Assembly: GCA_903882665.1 (NCBI GenBank) | Contig: CAIRXW010000023.1 | Coordinates: 62,001-126,000 of the forward strand | DNA from: an uncultured Chlorobiaceae bacterium | GTDB lineage: Bacteria > Bacteroidota > Chlorobiia > Chlorobiales > Chlorobiaceae | Reading direction: 5' to 3' | DNA length: 64,000 nt | Shown here: piece by piece, positions 10,109 through 18,930 of the stretch | Layout of the letters: the number at the start of each line of letters is the position of its first letter | How positions within the stretch are numbered: the stretch's first letter is position 1 | The notes under the pieces: generated by a model | The model's input: the letters and a program-made list of their open reading frames with translations, nothing else | The model's database searches: none | Told to the model about the DNA's origin: nothing | Translations under genes and position numbers: made by a program

Positions 10109-11461
10109 CTACAACATGCAGGCACCTGCACCCTGCTCGTCATTATTGTTTTTCGGACGCCGCTCAATCGGCACAAAAGCCCTCTCCTCTTCACCGAGGT
10201 AGATCTGCCGTGGCCTTGCAATTTTCTGCTCTGCATCCTTGACATGCTCAGTCCACTGCGCAAGCCATCCGGGAATGCGGCCAATGGCAAAAAGCACGGG
10301 GAACATATCCATCGGAAAGCCCATCGCCTGGTAAATCAGGCCGGAATAAAAGTCGACATTGGGATAAAGCTTCCGGTTAATGAAATATTCGTCCTCAAGG
10401 GCAATTCGCTCAAGCTCAAGCGCAATATCGAGCAGGGGACTGCGCCCGGTCACCTCAAAAACCTGGAAAGCAATCTCCTTGATGATTTTTGCCCTTGGAT
10501 CATAATTTTTATAGACCCTGTGGCCAAACCCCATCAAACGTCCTTCACCATCCTTGACCGATTTAATGAAAGCAGGTATCTTGTCAATCGAACCGATTTT
10601 CAGCAGCATGTGAATGACCGCCTCATTGGCTCCGCCGTGCAAGGGGCCATACAATGCAGCACAACCAGCGGCTACGGCCGTATAAGGGTCAACACCGGAA
10701 CTGCCGACCGCACGAACCGCGTTGGTTGAACAATTCTGTTCATGGTCTGCATGAAGAATAAACAAAACATCAAGGGCATGTTCAAGCACCGGATTGGGCT
10801 CGTAGTGATGCTCGGTCATCTTGAACATCATGGAGAGAAAATTGGCCGTATAGCTCAGTTCATTGTCGGGAAGAACGTATGGATATCCAAGACTGTGGCG
10901 GAAACTCATGGCTGCAAGCGTTGGTATCTTACCAATAAGACGACGTACCTGAAGCTTGCGCGACTCTTCATTGCAGATATCCTTCGCCTCACGGTAAAAG
11001 GTCGAAAGTGCTCCGACCGTACCAACCAGAATGCCCATAGGATGTGCATCATAACGAAACCCATCCATAAACTTGACAATATTGGCATGGGTCATGGTAT
11101 GATGACGGATATTATAGGTCCATTCAGCCAGCCGCTCCTTGTCCGGCAACTCACCCTTGATCAGCAAATATCCGGTTTCCAGAAAAGAGCTCTTTTCGGC
11201 AAGCTGTTCGATAGGATAACCACGATAGCGCAAAATCCCCTTGTCTCCATCAATATAGGTGATTCGACTTTTGCATGAGGCTGTATTCAAAAACCCGGGA
11301 TCATAGCCCAACAATCCGAAATCTTCATCCGAAACCTTTATCTGGCGAAGATCCATTGTGTTGACGCAACCGTTTTCAAGCGGAAGCTCATAGGCTTTTC
11401 CGGTGCGGTTATCGGTAATTGTCAAAGAATTTCTGGAATCTGTAACAGGCATGATGGTCAC
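10109..11461 (-). CDS. gltA: Citrate synthase
   Basis: A 450-residue citrate synthase that condenses oxaloacetate and acetyl-CoA. Active-site segments are visible: LHADHEQNCSTNAVR, YGPLHGGANEAVIHML (His), MGFGHRVYKNYDPRAKII (His) and VDFYSGLIYQAMGFP (Asp). In green sulfur bacteria, which fix CO2 by the reductive TCA cycle with ATP-citrate lyase, this gene coexists with citrate cleavage. It appears monocistronic: 77 bases from gatC and 138 bases from the divergent tRNA-Asp. Confidence 0.96.
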   Translation of the reverse strand: MTIMPVTDSRNSLTITDNRTGKAYELPLENGCVNTMDLRQIKVSDEDFGLLGYDPGFLNTASCKSRITYIDGDKGILRYRGYPIEQLAEKSSFLETGYLLIKGELPDKERLAEWTYNIRHHTMTHANIVKFMDGFRYDAHPMGILVGTVGALSTFYREAKDICNEESRKLQVRRLIGKIPTLAAMSFRHSLGYPYVLPDNELSYTANFLSMMFKMTEHHYEPNPVLEHALDVLFILHADHEQNCSTNAVRAVGSSGVDPYTAVAAGCAALYGPLHGGANEAVIHMLLKIGSIDKIPAFIKSVKDGEGRLMGFGHRVYKNYDPRAKIIKEIAFQVFEVTGRSPLLDIALELERIALEDEYFINRKLYPNVDFYSGLIYQAMGFPMDMFPVLFAIGRIPGWLAQWTEHVKDAEQKIARPRQIYLGEEERAFVPIERRPKNNNDEQGAGACML

Positions 11462-11599
11462 TGTCTTGATGGTTGAATACCGTTTATAAAAAAAGTTGCA
11501 GAAACACCCTCTCTTTTTCGTCGCTCAATATAAACAGAAAAAAACGAAAATAGTTTTTGGATATTACACCCCAGGTTCCTACATTTACAACTTCTTAAT

Positions 11600-11674
11600 G
11601 GAGCTGTAGCTCAGTTTGGTTAGAGCGCCTGCCTGTCACGCAGGAGGTCGCGGGTTCGAACCCCGTCAGCTCCG
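11600..11674 (+). tRNA. tRNA-Asp (anticodon GTC)
   Basis: A complete cloverleaf: acceptor GGAGCTG at 11600-11606 pairs with CAGCTCC at 11667-11673, discriminator G at 11674. The anticodon stem CCTGC/GCAGG encloses CTGTCAC with anticodon GTC. The T arm GCGGG-TTCGAAC-CCCGT is standard. The 3' CCA is not encoded (GCAG follows), so it must be added after transcription. A strong terminator follows ten bases later. Confidence 0.97.
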
Positions 11675-11683
11675 CAGAAAAGA

Positions 11684-11717
11684 GAAAAAAAGGGAGTGCG
11701 ACGCACTCCCTTTTTTG
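11684..11717. terminator. Intrinsic terminator after tRNA-Asp, shared with the OmpA-family gene
   Basis: GGGAGTGCG at 11692-11700 is directly followed by its near-complement ACGCACTCCC at 11701-11710, with an A-run on the left (11684-11691) and a T-run on the right (11711-11716). The symmetry suits termination of both the tRNA (+) and the OmpA-family gene (-). Confidence 0.85.
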
Positions 11718-11734
11718 TTGTCCTTTTCGGCATT

Positions 11735-12748
11735 TTATCTTGGTACCAGTTCAACACGACGATTTTTGGCGCGTCCAGCTTCCGTGCTGTTCGATGCAAC
11801 AGGGGCAAGATATGCTGCCCCGTTTGCCGTAAGGCGAAGTGCAGAAACACCAAAATCCTTGACGAGAGTAGCGGCAACGGCCTCAGCTCTCCGTTTGGAC
11901 AGCACCGTATTAACCTCATACCCCCCAATATTGTCGGTGTGACCCACAACGTGCAACTTCAAAGCAGGCTGTTTTTTCAGGAGCGTCGCAATTTCCTGTA
12001 TCGCAGGGCGCGAGGCTGGTTTGATTTCCCATTTATTGGGATCAAAATAAATACCATAAAGAGAGACCTTGCCAACAGCACTCAGTGACTGCGCCATTTC
12101 TTCGGCACTGACCGTCACCATTTTCTGCACCATCGGCTGCATCTCAATGATATCGAGCGCAACGTAAGCACCGCGCTTTGCCTTGTAGACCCCATCATTC
12201 TTCCCCCATTCCACCGCAATCAGATGCACATAAACATCGCCCTCAGGCCGACTTTTTTTTGCACTGAGCACACAGATCCCTGCCTTTTCAGCCGCATAAA
12301 AAACATAGTTGCTGCGGCTGGTCTGAATATCCATGCTTCCAAATGGTGCAAGATAATTACTCCATCTGGTTGCAGCAGGGTCTTTTTTAGAGTCATAAAG
12401 AATAACAAACCCCTTGGCAGTAAGCTCATTGCTATAGTTCCTGAACACTTCAAGAGAGCCTGTATCCCCGGCAACCTCGTACCAGATTCGTGTCAATCGC
12501 CCTTCCGGCTTCAGGGGCGCTTTAACATACTCCTGTTTTTTGGACTCAAGGTTATAGCGACTGAAGGTAGAAGTCTGCAGCTCATAAGCATCAAAACGCT
12601 TTACCTGATAACCAACAATTTCCGAACCAGCAAAACGCCGCAACAGTGGATGATCTTTGGAACCGGCAATGTCGGCAGCGCCAGCATCACTGAACGGCAG
12701 CACCGCTACAATGAAAAAAAACAGCAGAATGGCCTTAAGCGCTTTCAT
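11735..12748 (-). CDS. OmpA-family outer-membrane protein with DUF4892-like N-terminal domain
   Basis: About 337 residues from the Met at 12748, which places a clean signal peptide (MKALKAILLFFFIVAVLP...DAGA) at the N-terminus; a start at 12784 would put 12 extra residues before it. The middle part (ADIAGSKDHPLLRRFAGSEIVGYQVKRFD..., EVFRNYSNELTAKGF) resembles the DUF4892 domain seen in periplasmic proteins. The last ~120 residues are an OmpA/Pal peptidoglycan-binding domain (IYFDPNKWEIKPAS, LHVVGHTDNIGGYEVNTVLSKRRAEAV, KNRRVEL). It likely bridges outer membrane and peptidoglycan. It ends at the terminator shared with tRNA-Asp. Confidence 0.85.
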   Translation of the reverse strand: MKALKAILLFFFIVAVLPFSDAGAADIAGSKDHPLLRRFAGSEIVGYQVKRFDAYELQTSTFSRYNLESKKQEYVKAPLKPEGRLTRIWYEVAGDTGSLEVFRNYSNELTAKGFVILYDSKKDPAATRWSNYLAPFGSMDIQTSRSNYVFYAAEKAGICVLSAKKSRPEGDVYVHLIAVEWGKNDGVYKAKRGAYVALDIIEMQPMVQKMVTVSAEEMAQSLSAVGKVSLYGIYFDPNKWEIKPASRPAIQEIATLLKKQPALKLHVVGHTDNIGGYEVNTVLSKRRAEAVAATLVKDFGVSALRLTANGAAYLAPVASNSTEAGRAKNRRVELVPR

Positions 12749-12780
12749 GGGGTAATGCTCCCTGGGTTTAATGATAAAAA

Positions 12781-13524
12781 TCACTCTTTTTTGCGTTTAT
12801 CGCGTACATAAATTGCTTTTGATTGTCCTTCGCCGATAATACGTTCCTCGATATCAAAAAGTTTTGTGGCGGCCAGCAGCTCACCAAGCCTGATATAGCC
12901 ATAGTTGCGAGGATCAAACTCCGGAGACTGTTTTGCAATATTGCTCCCCGTCGTTGCAAGATGCGCCCAGCCGCTTTCATCAGAAGAGGCCTCAACGGCA
13001 TTGCGCAACAAGCGCACCAGTCGGGCATCCCGTTTGAGCTCCGTCATCGACTTTTTTGCAATCGATTCGTTTTCATTGATTTTTGCCCGCAAGACTTCGA
13101 TATAGATAAACTTGTCACAGGCAGAGACAAATGCTGACGGGGTCTTTTTCTCTCCAAACCCATAGACAAAGAGCCCCGACTCCCTGATTCGCGAAGCAAG
13201 TTTCGTAAAATCACTGTCGCTTGAAACAATGCAGAAACCATGAAACTTCCCGGTATACAAAAGATCCATGGCATCAATAATCATGGCGCTGTCGGTAGCA
13301 TTTTTTCCTTTGGTATAGCCGAACTGCTGAATGGGTTGAATGGAGTACTCCAGCAGCACCTCCTTCCAGCTTCTGAGCGCTGTCGAAGTCCAGTCTCCAT
13401 ATATCCTTTTGACGCTCGATGTTCCGTACTTTGCGACCTCCGCAAGAAGACCTTCAATAATTGACGCCTGTGTATTGTCAGCATCAATCAGCACAGCAAG
13501 ACGCTCTGTTTTTTCCATTGCCAT
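12781..13524 (-). CDS. NYN-domain (LabA/DUF88) protein with C-terminal OST-HTH/LOTUS domain
   Basis: About 247 residues. The N-terminal half is a PIN-like NYN domain with the expected acidic residues: VLIDADNTQAS, KNATDSAMIIDAMDLLY, and CIVSSDSDFTKLASRIRE. These domains are metal-dependent RNases. The C-terminal ~75 residues (RLVRLLRNAVEASSDESGWAHLATTGSNI...NYGYIRLGELLAATKLFDIEE) match an OST-HTH/LOTUS winged helix, thought to bind RNA. Starts at 13551, 13524 or 13518 are all possible; 13524 (MAMEKTERL) was chosen because conserved sequence begins just after it. It lies 32 bases upstream of the OmpA-family gene on the same strand. Its RNA target is unknown. Confidence 0.88.
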   Translation of the reverse strand: MAMEKTERLAVLIDADNTQASIIEGLLAEVAKYGTSSVKRIYGDWTSTALRSWKEVLLEYSIQPIQQFGYTKGKNATDSAMIIDAMDLLYTGKFHGFCIVSSDSDFTKLASRIRESGLFVYGFGEKKTPSAFVSACDKFIYIEVLRAKINENESIAKKSMTELKRDARLVRLLRNAVEASSDESGWAHLATTGSNIAKQSPEFDPRNYGYIRLGELLAATKLFDIEERIIGEGQSKAIYVRDKRKKE

Positions 13525-13567
13525 GGCACATTCCACTCTTTTGTTATACAAAAAACCGCAGACGGCA

Positions 13568-13774
13568 TCACGCTTTCACCTTGAAACCCTGCTCCTCAAT
13601 AACCGTTGTAATCAATGCAATGCTGACTGTTTCAGGTTCATAGTCGACAACAACTGTACCCCTCAGAGAAGAAGCATCAACCTCCCTCACCCCTTCAACC
13701 TCTTCAAGAGCCTCCTTGACCAGCAGTTCACAACCGCCGCAACGCATCCCGCTTACCTGTAGTTCATTTTTCAT
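13568..13774 (-). CDS. Heavy-metal-associated (HMA) domain protein, CopZ-like
   Basis: A 68-residue single HMA domain with the metal-binding motif GMRCGGC near the N-terminus and the beta-alpha-beta pattern of copper chaperones (KEALEEVEGVREVDAS, ITTVIEEQGFKVKA). Such proteins carry Cu(I) or another soft metal to a P-type ATPase or regulator. No transporter is adjacent, so the partner is unknown. It ends 44 bases before the NYN gene on the same strand. Confidence 0.88.
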   Translation of the reverse strand: MKNELQVSGMRCGGCELLVKEALEEVEGVREVDASSLRGTVVVDYEPETVSIALITTVIEEQGFKVKA

Positions 13775-13936
13775 AGTTCTTGATCAATAATCTTATAAAT
13801 CACCTGACGGAAGAACAACTCTATCCCGCAGAAGCACTCATTGAGGAAGAAGTTACGTACACTACCGGCAATATTAAAATATTTCCGTCAAATCAGGATT
13901 GGCAGATCATTCCCGTAGTCGTTATATTGAAGCACT

Positions 13937-14536
13937 ATGAATCCATCACGACCACACACAAGAGCAGGCAGGCAATGCCTTTTTGTGCTCATTCTCCTGG
14001 CAGGAATGACCATGCTCACCTCATGCAACCGCACAGAGAATGAGATCAACAGCCTGCAGCAGCAGGTCTGGAAAAATCCCCGGAATGCCAGCGCCTATAT
14101 GCGTCTCGGAAACGCTTGTGCACGCGCCAGGCGCTACAGCGAGGCCTCAGCAGCATACAAAAGCGCCCTGGCCATCAATCCGGAACTTGATGACGCCTTC
14201 CACGCGCTTGCAGCCGTTGCGTTCAACCAGAAAAACTACGGCGAAGCAGAAAAATATTTTCAGCAACACCTTGAACACTCTCCAAAAGACTCCCTGAGAC
14301 TTTACGATCTCGGTAATGCCCAAATGCAGCTCAGGCAGTTCGACAAGGCGGCCAAATCCTACAGTGAGGCGATAGAGAACAGCGACTCATTTACCGATGC
14401 CCACTACAACCTTGCGGTCTGCTATATCCGTACAGGACGCAGGGCCGATGCTGAGGCGATTTATAAATGGCTTCTTGTTAAAAACAATTATCTTGCCATC
14501 TCTCTGCAGAAACATCTCAAAAATGAGGCCCGGTGA
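13937..14536 (+). CDS. TPR-repeat lipoprotein
   Basis: A 199-residue protein with a lipoprotein signal peptide (QCLFVLILLAGMTMLTSC; lipobox LTSC, Cys at about residue 30) followed by about four tetratricopeptide repeats (ASAYMRLGNACARARRYSEA, DDAFHALAAVAFNQKNYGEAE, SLRLYDLGNAQMQLRQFDKAA, TDAHYNLAVCYIRTGRRADAE). It probably scaffolds protein contacts at the outer membrane. Its TGA stop overlaps the GTG start of menF (GTGA), so it is the first gene of the visible men operon, although its link to menaquinone synthesis is unclear. Confidence 0.87.
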   Translation: MNPSRPHTRAGRQCLFVLILLAGMTMLTSCNRTENEINSLQQQVWKNPRNASAYMRLGNACARARRYSEASAAYKSALAINPELDDAFHALAAVAFNQKNYGEAEKYFQQHLEHSPKDSLRLYDLGNAQMQLRQFDKAAKSYSEAIENSDSFTDAHYNLAVCYIRTGRRADAEAIYKWLLVKNNYLAISLQKHLKNEAR

Positions 14537-15939
14537 TTAACCCTTTGGAGAAACCTTTATCCATAGAAAAGGCGGTTTCAAGCCTTGCGTCGGTATTACA
14601 ACTCTATCGTGACGGGCTCACACAACCCCTTCACCGTGACCATGCACAGCTTGTGACATTCCGTCAGCCTCTTCAACCGACAGAGCTCCCAGAATGGCTT
14701 TACTGTCAGCCGGTCTATCCACGACTCTACTGGATGAACCGGGAGAGGGATTTTTCCGTGGCAGGCATCGGAGTTGCCGACACCATTTCGTTTAACGAAT
14801 CGGGCAGCAATAAGGCCAGCTTCGAGCAATTCGAGCGATGCGTCGCTGCCAAAAATCCCGATGCACGCTATTTCGGTGGCTTTTGTTTCAACAATGAGGA
14901 AAAACAGGAGGCAATCTGGCAGGAGTTTTCCTCATTTTCCTTTATCCTTCCACTTGTCCAGTTAACCTTTGAGGAGGGCGCATGCACCCTCTCATGCCAC
15001 CTCTGGCTTGAAACCGGCGACGAGATCGAGACAAAAATCGGTGCAATCACCGAGGTGCTCGATCGCCTTGTATGCCAAACTGATTGCTCGGCACTGAAAC
15101 TGCCTGAACTGCGGAACATCTCCTATAATCCGGATGAAAACGAGTGGGTGGAGCGGTGCCGGAAGGCGCTGCTCACCTTTGAGTCGGGCGAAATGGAAAA
15201 AATCATGCTTGCGCGCCAGACCACGCTCGAATTCAGCCGCAGCTTTTCACCGCTCCTGTTTTTGTTGCTTTATCCCTCTCCACAGAACAACATCTACCGG
15301 TTCTACTTTGAACCCGCCGAAAACCATGCTTTTTTCAGCTTTACGCCCGAACGGCTCTACCGCCGGGACGGCAGAATGCTGCTCACTGAAGCACTGGCAG
15401 GAACCTGTTCAAAGGAGTCCACCAACGGCAGTGACGATCACGCCTCAGAAATCCTTTTGAATTCTGAAAAAGATATCCGGGAACACAACTTTGTCAAGGA
15501 GATGATCTCCCTGGAGCTGCTCAAGATATGCAGCAATATTGATATGGATAAAGAGGTGCAGGTGCTTCAGCTCAATCGCCTTGCACACCTCTACACGCGC
15601 TGCAGCGCTGAGCTGAAAGCTGAATTCGAGCACGACAGCGCCGTTTTGGAACTCCTTCACCCCACTCCTGCTGTTGGTGGAGTGCCCAAGGCTCCGGCCA
15701 TGCTGCATATCATGGAACTGGAACCCTTCAGTCGCGGCTGGTATGCGGCACCTGTCGGCTGGGTAAGCCGGGATGCCGCCGAATTTGCCGTCGCCATCCG
15801 TTCCGCTCTTGTCAATGGCCGTTTTGCCTCTCTCTACTCCGGCGCAGGTCTTGTCAAAGGGTCAGACCCTTTTGCTGAATGGGAAGAGGTTGACCAGAAA
15901 ATAGGAGAGATGCTCGCCATAACCCGGCAGGAAGCATGA
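14533..15939 (+). CDS. menF: Isochorismate synthase MenF
   Basis: A 468-residue chorismate-binding enzyme that converts chorismate to isochorismate, the first committed step of menaquinone (and chlorobiumquinone) synthesis. The C-terminal half carries the family motifs: FSFTPERLYRRDGRMLLTEALAGT, HNFVKEMIS, LHPTPAVGGVPK and YSGAGLVKGSDPFAEWEE. It starts with GTG that overlaps the TGA of the lipoprotein gene, and its end overlaps menD by four bases (ATGA), both signs of translational coupling. Confidence 0.94.
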   Translation: MINPLEKPLSIEKAVSSLASVLQLYRDGLTQPLHRDHAQLVTFRQPLQPTELPEWLYCQPVYPRLYWMNRERDFSVAGIGVADTISFNESGSNKASFEQFERCVAAKNPDARYFGGFCFNNEEKQEAIWQEFSSFSFILPLVQLTFEEGACTLSCHLWLETGDEIETKIGAITEVLDRLVCQTDCSALKLPELRNISYNPDENEWVERCRKALLTFESGEMEKIMLARQTTLEFSRSFSPLLFLLLYPSPQNNIYRFYFEPAENHAFFSFTPERLYRRDGRMLLTEALAGTCSKESTNGSDDHASEILLNSEKDIREHNFVKEMISLELLKICSNIDMDKEVQVLQLNRLAHLYTRCSAELKAEFEHDSAVLELLHPTPAVGGVPKAPAMLHIMELEPFSRGWYAAPVGWVSRDAAEFAVAIRSALVNGRFASLYSGAGLVKGSDPFAEWEEVDQKIGEMLAITRQEA

Positions 15940-17687
15940 ACAACCGCCAGATAACCACACTCTGGAGCCAGATCGTCATTGAAGAGCTGATCCGTCAGGG
16001 TGCCAGCTTTTTCTGCATCTCGCCAGGCTCACGCTCGACACCCCTCACCATCGCCATTGCAAGAAACCCGAAAGCGCAATGGAAAATGTTTGTCGACGAA
16101 CGCTCCGCAGCTTTTTTTGCGCTCGGCTACGGGCGGGCAACTGCCAGACCAGCCGTGCTCGTCTGCACCTCCGGCACCGCTGTCGCCAACTACTTTCCTG
16201 CCGTGGTTGAGGCCTCAATGGACTTTCAGCCGATGCTTTTGCTTTCCGCCGACCGCCCCTTCGAGCTGCTTGATTGCGGCGCAAACCAGACCATCCGCCA
16301 GGAGAACATCTTCGGCGGCTATACGAGATGGAACATGCAGTTGCCTGCACCATCAAGAGATACTCCCCTGAAGGCGCTCCTCTCAACGATTGCTTATGCC
16401 GTTGCAAAATCTCTTGGAGCATCAGCAGGCCCGGTGCACCTCAACCAGCCCTTCCGGGAGCCTTTTGAACCGGAACAACCTGACCAGAATGATCCCTGGC
16501 TTGCTCCTGTCCAAGAGTGGATTGAAAGCGGAAACCCATTCAGTAGCTCGATAGTACCCGAAAAACAACCCGACAGCAACACCATCTCCATGCTCCGCCA
16601 ACTGCTTGCGGGAGCAGAGCGACCGATGATCATTGCCGGCAGCATGACCAGCAGGGCAGACGCTCTGGCGGTCAGTGAACTGGCCAATGAGCTGAACATT
16701 CCGCTCTATGCCGATTTTTCATCCGGCCTTAGAATGGTTGCCTCTGTCCATCCCTGGCAGCTCCTGCTCCAGACACCCGAATTCCGAAAATCCTTACCGT
16801 GTGATCTTGTTTTGCACTTTGGCGGCAACGTCATTGCAAAACACCCGTCAACCGCGCTGGAAGAGTGGCAACCGGAACACTACATTGTCATCAAGCCACA
16901 ACCCGCCCGCTTCTCCCCCGACCATAACGTCACCTGCCGCATTGAAGCATCCATTGCACAGACAGCCGAAATGCTGAAAGGGTGCCGCGCCACCCCGCCA
17001 AAACTCGACATTGACGTGGTTGACCTCTTTTTCAGGAGGGCATCCGAAGAGATTCAAACCGAACTTCTCCCCGACAAACCGGTCACCGACATTTCCGCTG
17101 CCCGACTGGTTTCAGAGCTTGTCACCAGCCAACAGGTGCTTTTTGTCTCAAACAGCATGCCCGTCAGGGATATGGACAACTACGCCCAGAGCAGCCATGC
17201 AGAAGGCATTCCAACAGCCATCAACCGTGGAGTCAGCGGCATTGACGGCATCATCTCCACCGCTGCCGGTTTTGCCTCTGGGCACCAGAAGCCGGGAACA
17301 CTGATGATTGGCGACATTGCCTTCCTGCACGACATCAACGCCCTCTCGCTGCTCGGCACACTCCCCGTTCCCATGCAGATCATCGTTTTGAACAACAACG
17401 GTGGCGCCATATTCTCCTTCCTTCCGGTCTCAGAATGCTGCGACATCTTTGAAACCCACTTCGCCACCCCCCAGAACTACAGCATCCGGTCAGCCGCCGA
17501 AACCTTCGGGCTCGACTACACAGCCCCGCAAACCAACCGGGAATTCAGTGAAGCGTACAGCGCAGCGTGCAGCAGTAACCGAAGCATCGTTATTGAGGTG
17601 AAAACCTCCCGAGCAGAAAATGTACTCCAGCACCGTACATTGCGGGAACGAATCATGGCGCTGGCGGAAGAGTATATCTGTCATTAA
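15936..17687 (+). CDS. menD: 2-succinyl-5-enolpyruvyl-6-hydroxy-3-cyclohexene-1-carboxylate synthase MenD
   Basis: A 583-residue thiamine-diphosphate enzyme that joins 2-oxoglutarate and isochorismate to SEPHCHC. Typical segments are the start LWSQIVIEELIRQGASFFCISPGSRSTPL, ERSAAFFALGYGRAT, SADRPFELLDCGANQTI, and the ThDP/metal site GDIAFLHDINAL...NNNGGAIFSFLP. It overlaps menF by four bases. The next pathway gene menH is 11 kb downstream, so the operon appears interrupted right after this gene. Confidence 0.96.
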   Translation: MNNRQITTLWSQIVIEELIRQGASFFCISPGSRSTPLTIAIARNPKAQWKMFVDERSAAFFALGYGRATARPAVLVCTSGTAVANYFPAVVEASMDFQPMLLLSADRPFELLDCGANQTIRQENIFGGYTRWNMQLPAPSRDTPLKALLSTIAYAVAKSLGASAGPVHLNQPFREPFEPEQPDQNDPWLAPVQEWIESGNPFSSSIVPEKQPDSNTISMLRQLLAGAERPMIIAGSMTSRADALAVSELANELNIPLYADFSSGLRMVASVHPWQLLLQTPEFRKSLPCDLVLHFGGNVIAKHPSTALEEWQPEHYIVIKPQPARFSPDHNVTCRIEASIAQTAEMLKGCRATPPKLDIDVVDLFFRRASEEIQTELLPDKPVTDISAARLVSELVTSQQVLFVSNSMPVRDMDNYAQSSHAEGIPTAINRGVSGIDGIISTAAGFASGHQKPGTLMIGDIAFLHDINALSLLGTLPVPMQIIVLNNNGGAIFSFLPVSECCDIFETHFATPQNYSIRSAAETFGLDYTAPQTNREFSEAYSAACSSNRSIVIEVKTSRAENVLQHRTLRERIMALAEEYICH

Positions 17688-17730
17688 AAATAATATCGGA
17701 GAGATCTGCGCTTTTGGAGGGCAGAAACAG

Positions 17731-17774
17731 AATTGCCCGGAAAACCTGGCTGAAAAGAGGTTCACCGGGCAATT
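17731..17774. repeat. Long inverted repeat in the menD/FISUMP convergent gap
   Basis: AATTGCCCGG at 17731-17740 is a perfect reverse complement of CCGGGCAATT at 17765-17774; inside it AACCT (17743-17747) pairs with AGGTT (17758-17762), leaving a ten-base loop. The structure could end transcripts from both sides, although it lacks a clear T-run, or mark the left edge of the inserted segment. Confidence 0.6.
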
Positions 17775-17799
17775 AAAGAATCATGACATTTCTATGCGT

Positions 17800-18558
17800 T
17801 TAATTCTTGATGCAGCGCACGGACATGCCATCTGCATTGTGTTCGGTGCCTTGAACAAAGGTTGGAAGGTGATAAGAAAGAGCACCATACCATGAGATCG
17901 TAGGAGTTGATTCGGAAGAAGACCAGAAAAAGGCGTTTTCACCCATAAAGAAAAAGCCTCCATCGGTGCCTCTCATGCCTCCCGGCATTCCACTGAATCG
18001 GCTGCTGTTATCGGCTGTAAAATTGGGCCTGCAGACCGATGAAAGTACATTGCCATCAGGAACACAGACACTGGGCTGGCCGCTGTTATCGGCTGCAAAG
18101 TTGGGGCTGCGCCAGAGTGACGGTCCGGTGGATTTCATTTTTCCTCCGGCAACATATACTCCGCCCAACGCTTTTGAGAGTTTTTTAAACTCCTGAGTGG
18201 TCGGTATATGCCACCCTTTCGGAGCAAGACCGCGAGGATCGTGCACGGCATACCAGTTATAAAGGCGACCATATTTTCCGTTGTTTGCAGCATCATTTTT
18301 GTAGTAGCTCCATGCGCCTTCACCACTTGCTGCGGCATCAAGCCAATCCTGCGTCGTAGCGGCATATCTAATCGTCTCTCCGTTTCGATAACGGCTGACG
18401 TCAAGATTCTCCTGCATCCAGACCTGACCGCCTATGGAGACGGTATTGATAGTGTGTCCGTCGATATCCTTCTCTGCCGCCCGGAGATCTGAAACCGAAG
18501 TCATCACGGTTATCAGGAGAAGAAGTAATCCGTAGAGTGCTTTATGTGAATATTTCAT
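17800..18558 (-). CDS. FISUMP-domain secreted protein
   Basis: A 252-residue protein with a signal peptide (MKYSHKALYGLLLLLITVMTSVSDLRA) and one Fibrobacter-succinogenes-major-paralogue (FISUMP) domain, a C-type-lectin-like fold. Family marks are IGGQVWMQENLDVSRYRNG, YGRLYNWYAVHDPRGLAPKGWHIPT, FWSSSES and the end GMSVRCIKN. The function of such domains is mostly ligand or surface binding. A 78-base imperfect tandem duplication near residues 155-200 gives PNFAADNSGQPS and PNFTADNSSRFS. It is convergent with menD and starts the accessory segment that splits the men genes. Confidence 0.85.
   Translation of the reverse strand: MKYSHKALYGLLLLLITVMTSVSDLRAAEKDIDGHTINTVSIGGQVWMQENLDVSRYRNGETIRYAATTQDWLDAAASGEGAWSYYKNDAANNGKYGRLYNWYAVHDPRGLAPKGWHIPTTQEFKKLSKALGGVYVAGGKMKSTGPSLWRSPNFAADNSGQPSVCVPDGNVLSSVCRPNFTADNSSRFSGMPGGMRGTDGGFFFMGENAFFWSSSESTPTISWYGALSYHLPTFVQGTEHNADGMSVRCIKN
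17991..18146 (-). repeat. 78-base imperfect tandem duplication inside the FISUMP gene
   Basis: The stretch beginning CACTG at 17991 and again at 18069 shares CTGTTATCGGCTG and surrounding bases at an offset of 78, i.e. 26 codons in frame. The protein copies read PNFTADNS and PNFAADNS. The flanking halves of the unit have diverged. Confidence 0.65.
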
Positions 18559-18930
18559 TGCTTACTGCTATTAACGTTTATTATGTTTTTAATGATGTTA
18601 TGCCTTGGTTAATCCAACGATGCACCAGGAAATCCTGATGAACCTCACTTTTTCTTTTTTCTCCCGGTTTTAGATTGATAGAGTCTTGATCATCTGCATC
18701 TTTATTCTTTATCACGTAACAAAGGTACCGAGATAAACCTTTGGCAAACATTAAGCTGCGCTTAAAAAAAAGAAAAAAAACACTTTATAGGGATTTTTCA
18801 ATCATGTCCAGTTGGAACTTCCGCTGCATAAGCATTGTTCAGCAGATTGCGGCAGAGCTTTGTTATATTTGCTCTTACCCTGTACGCCGGATTTTGATAA
18901 ATGAGCATTTGCCAGGAGGCATAACACACA
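18559..18930. other. Intergenic region with divergent promoters, no gene seen
   Basis: A 372-base AT-rich stretch between the divergent FISUMP and methyltransferase genes. It has a lysine-rich short frame (18741-18947) with no family resemblance and an A-run at 18767-18780. A good ribosome binding site AGGAGG at 18914-18919 precedes the methyltransferase start. Nothing else is recognisable. Confidence 0.5.

Noticed and set aside
17821-17900. C-terminal codons of the FISUMP gene as a second DGR variable region
   Set aside because: Several variable-looking codons (CCA, CAA, GGC, GAA, GCA) do not fit an AAC/AAT template, so the pattern is not convincing.
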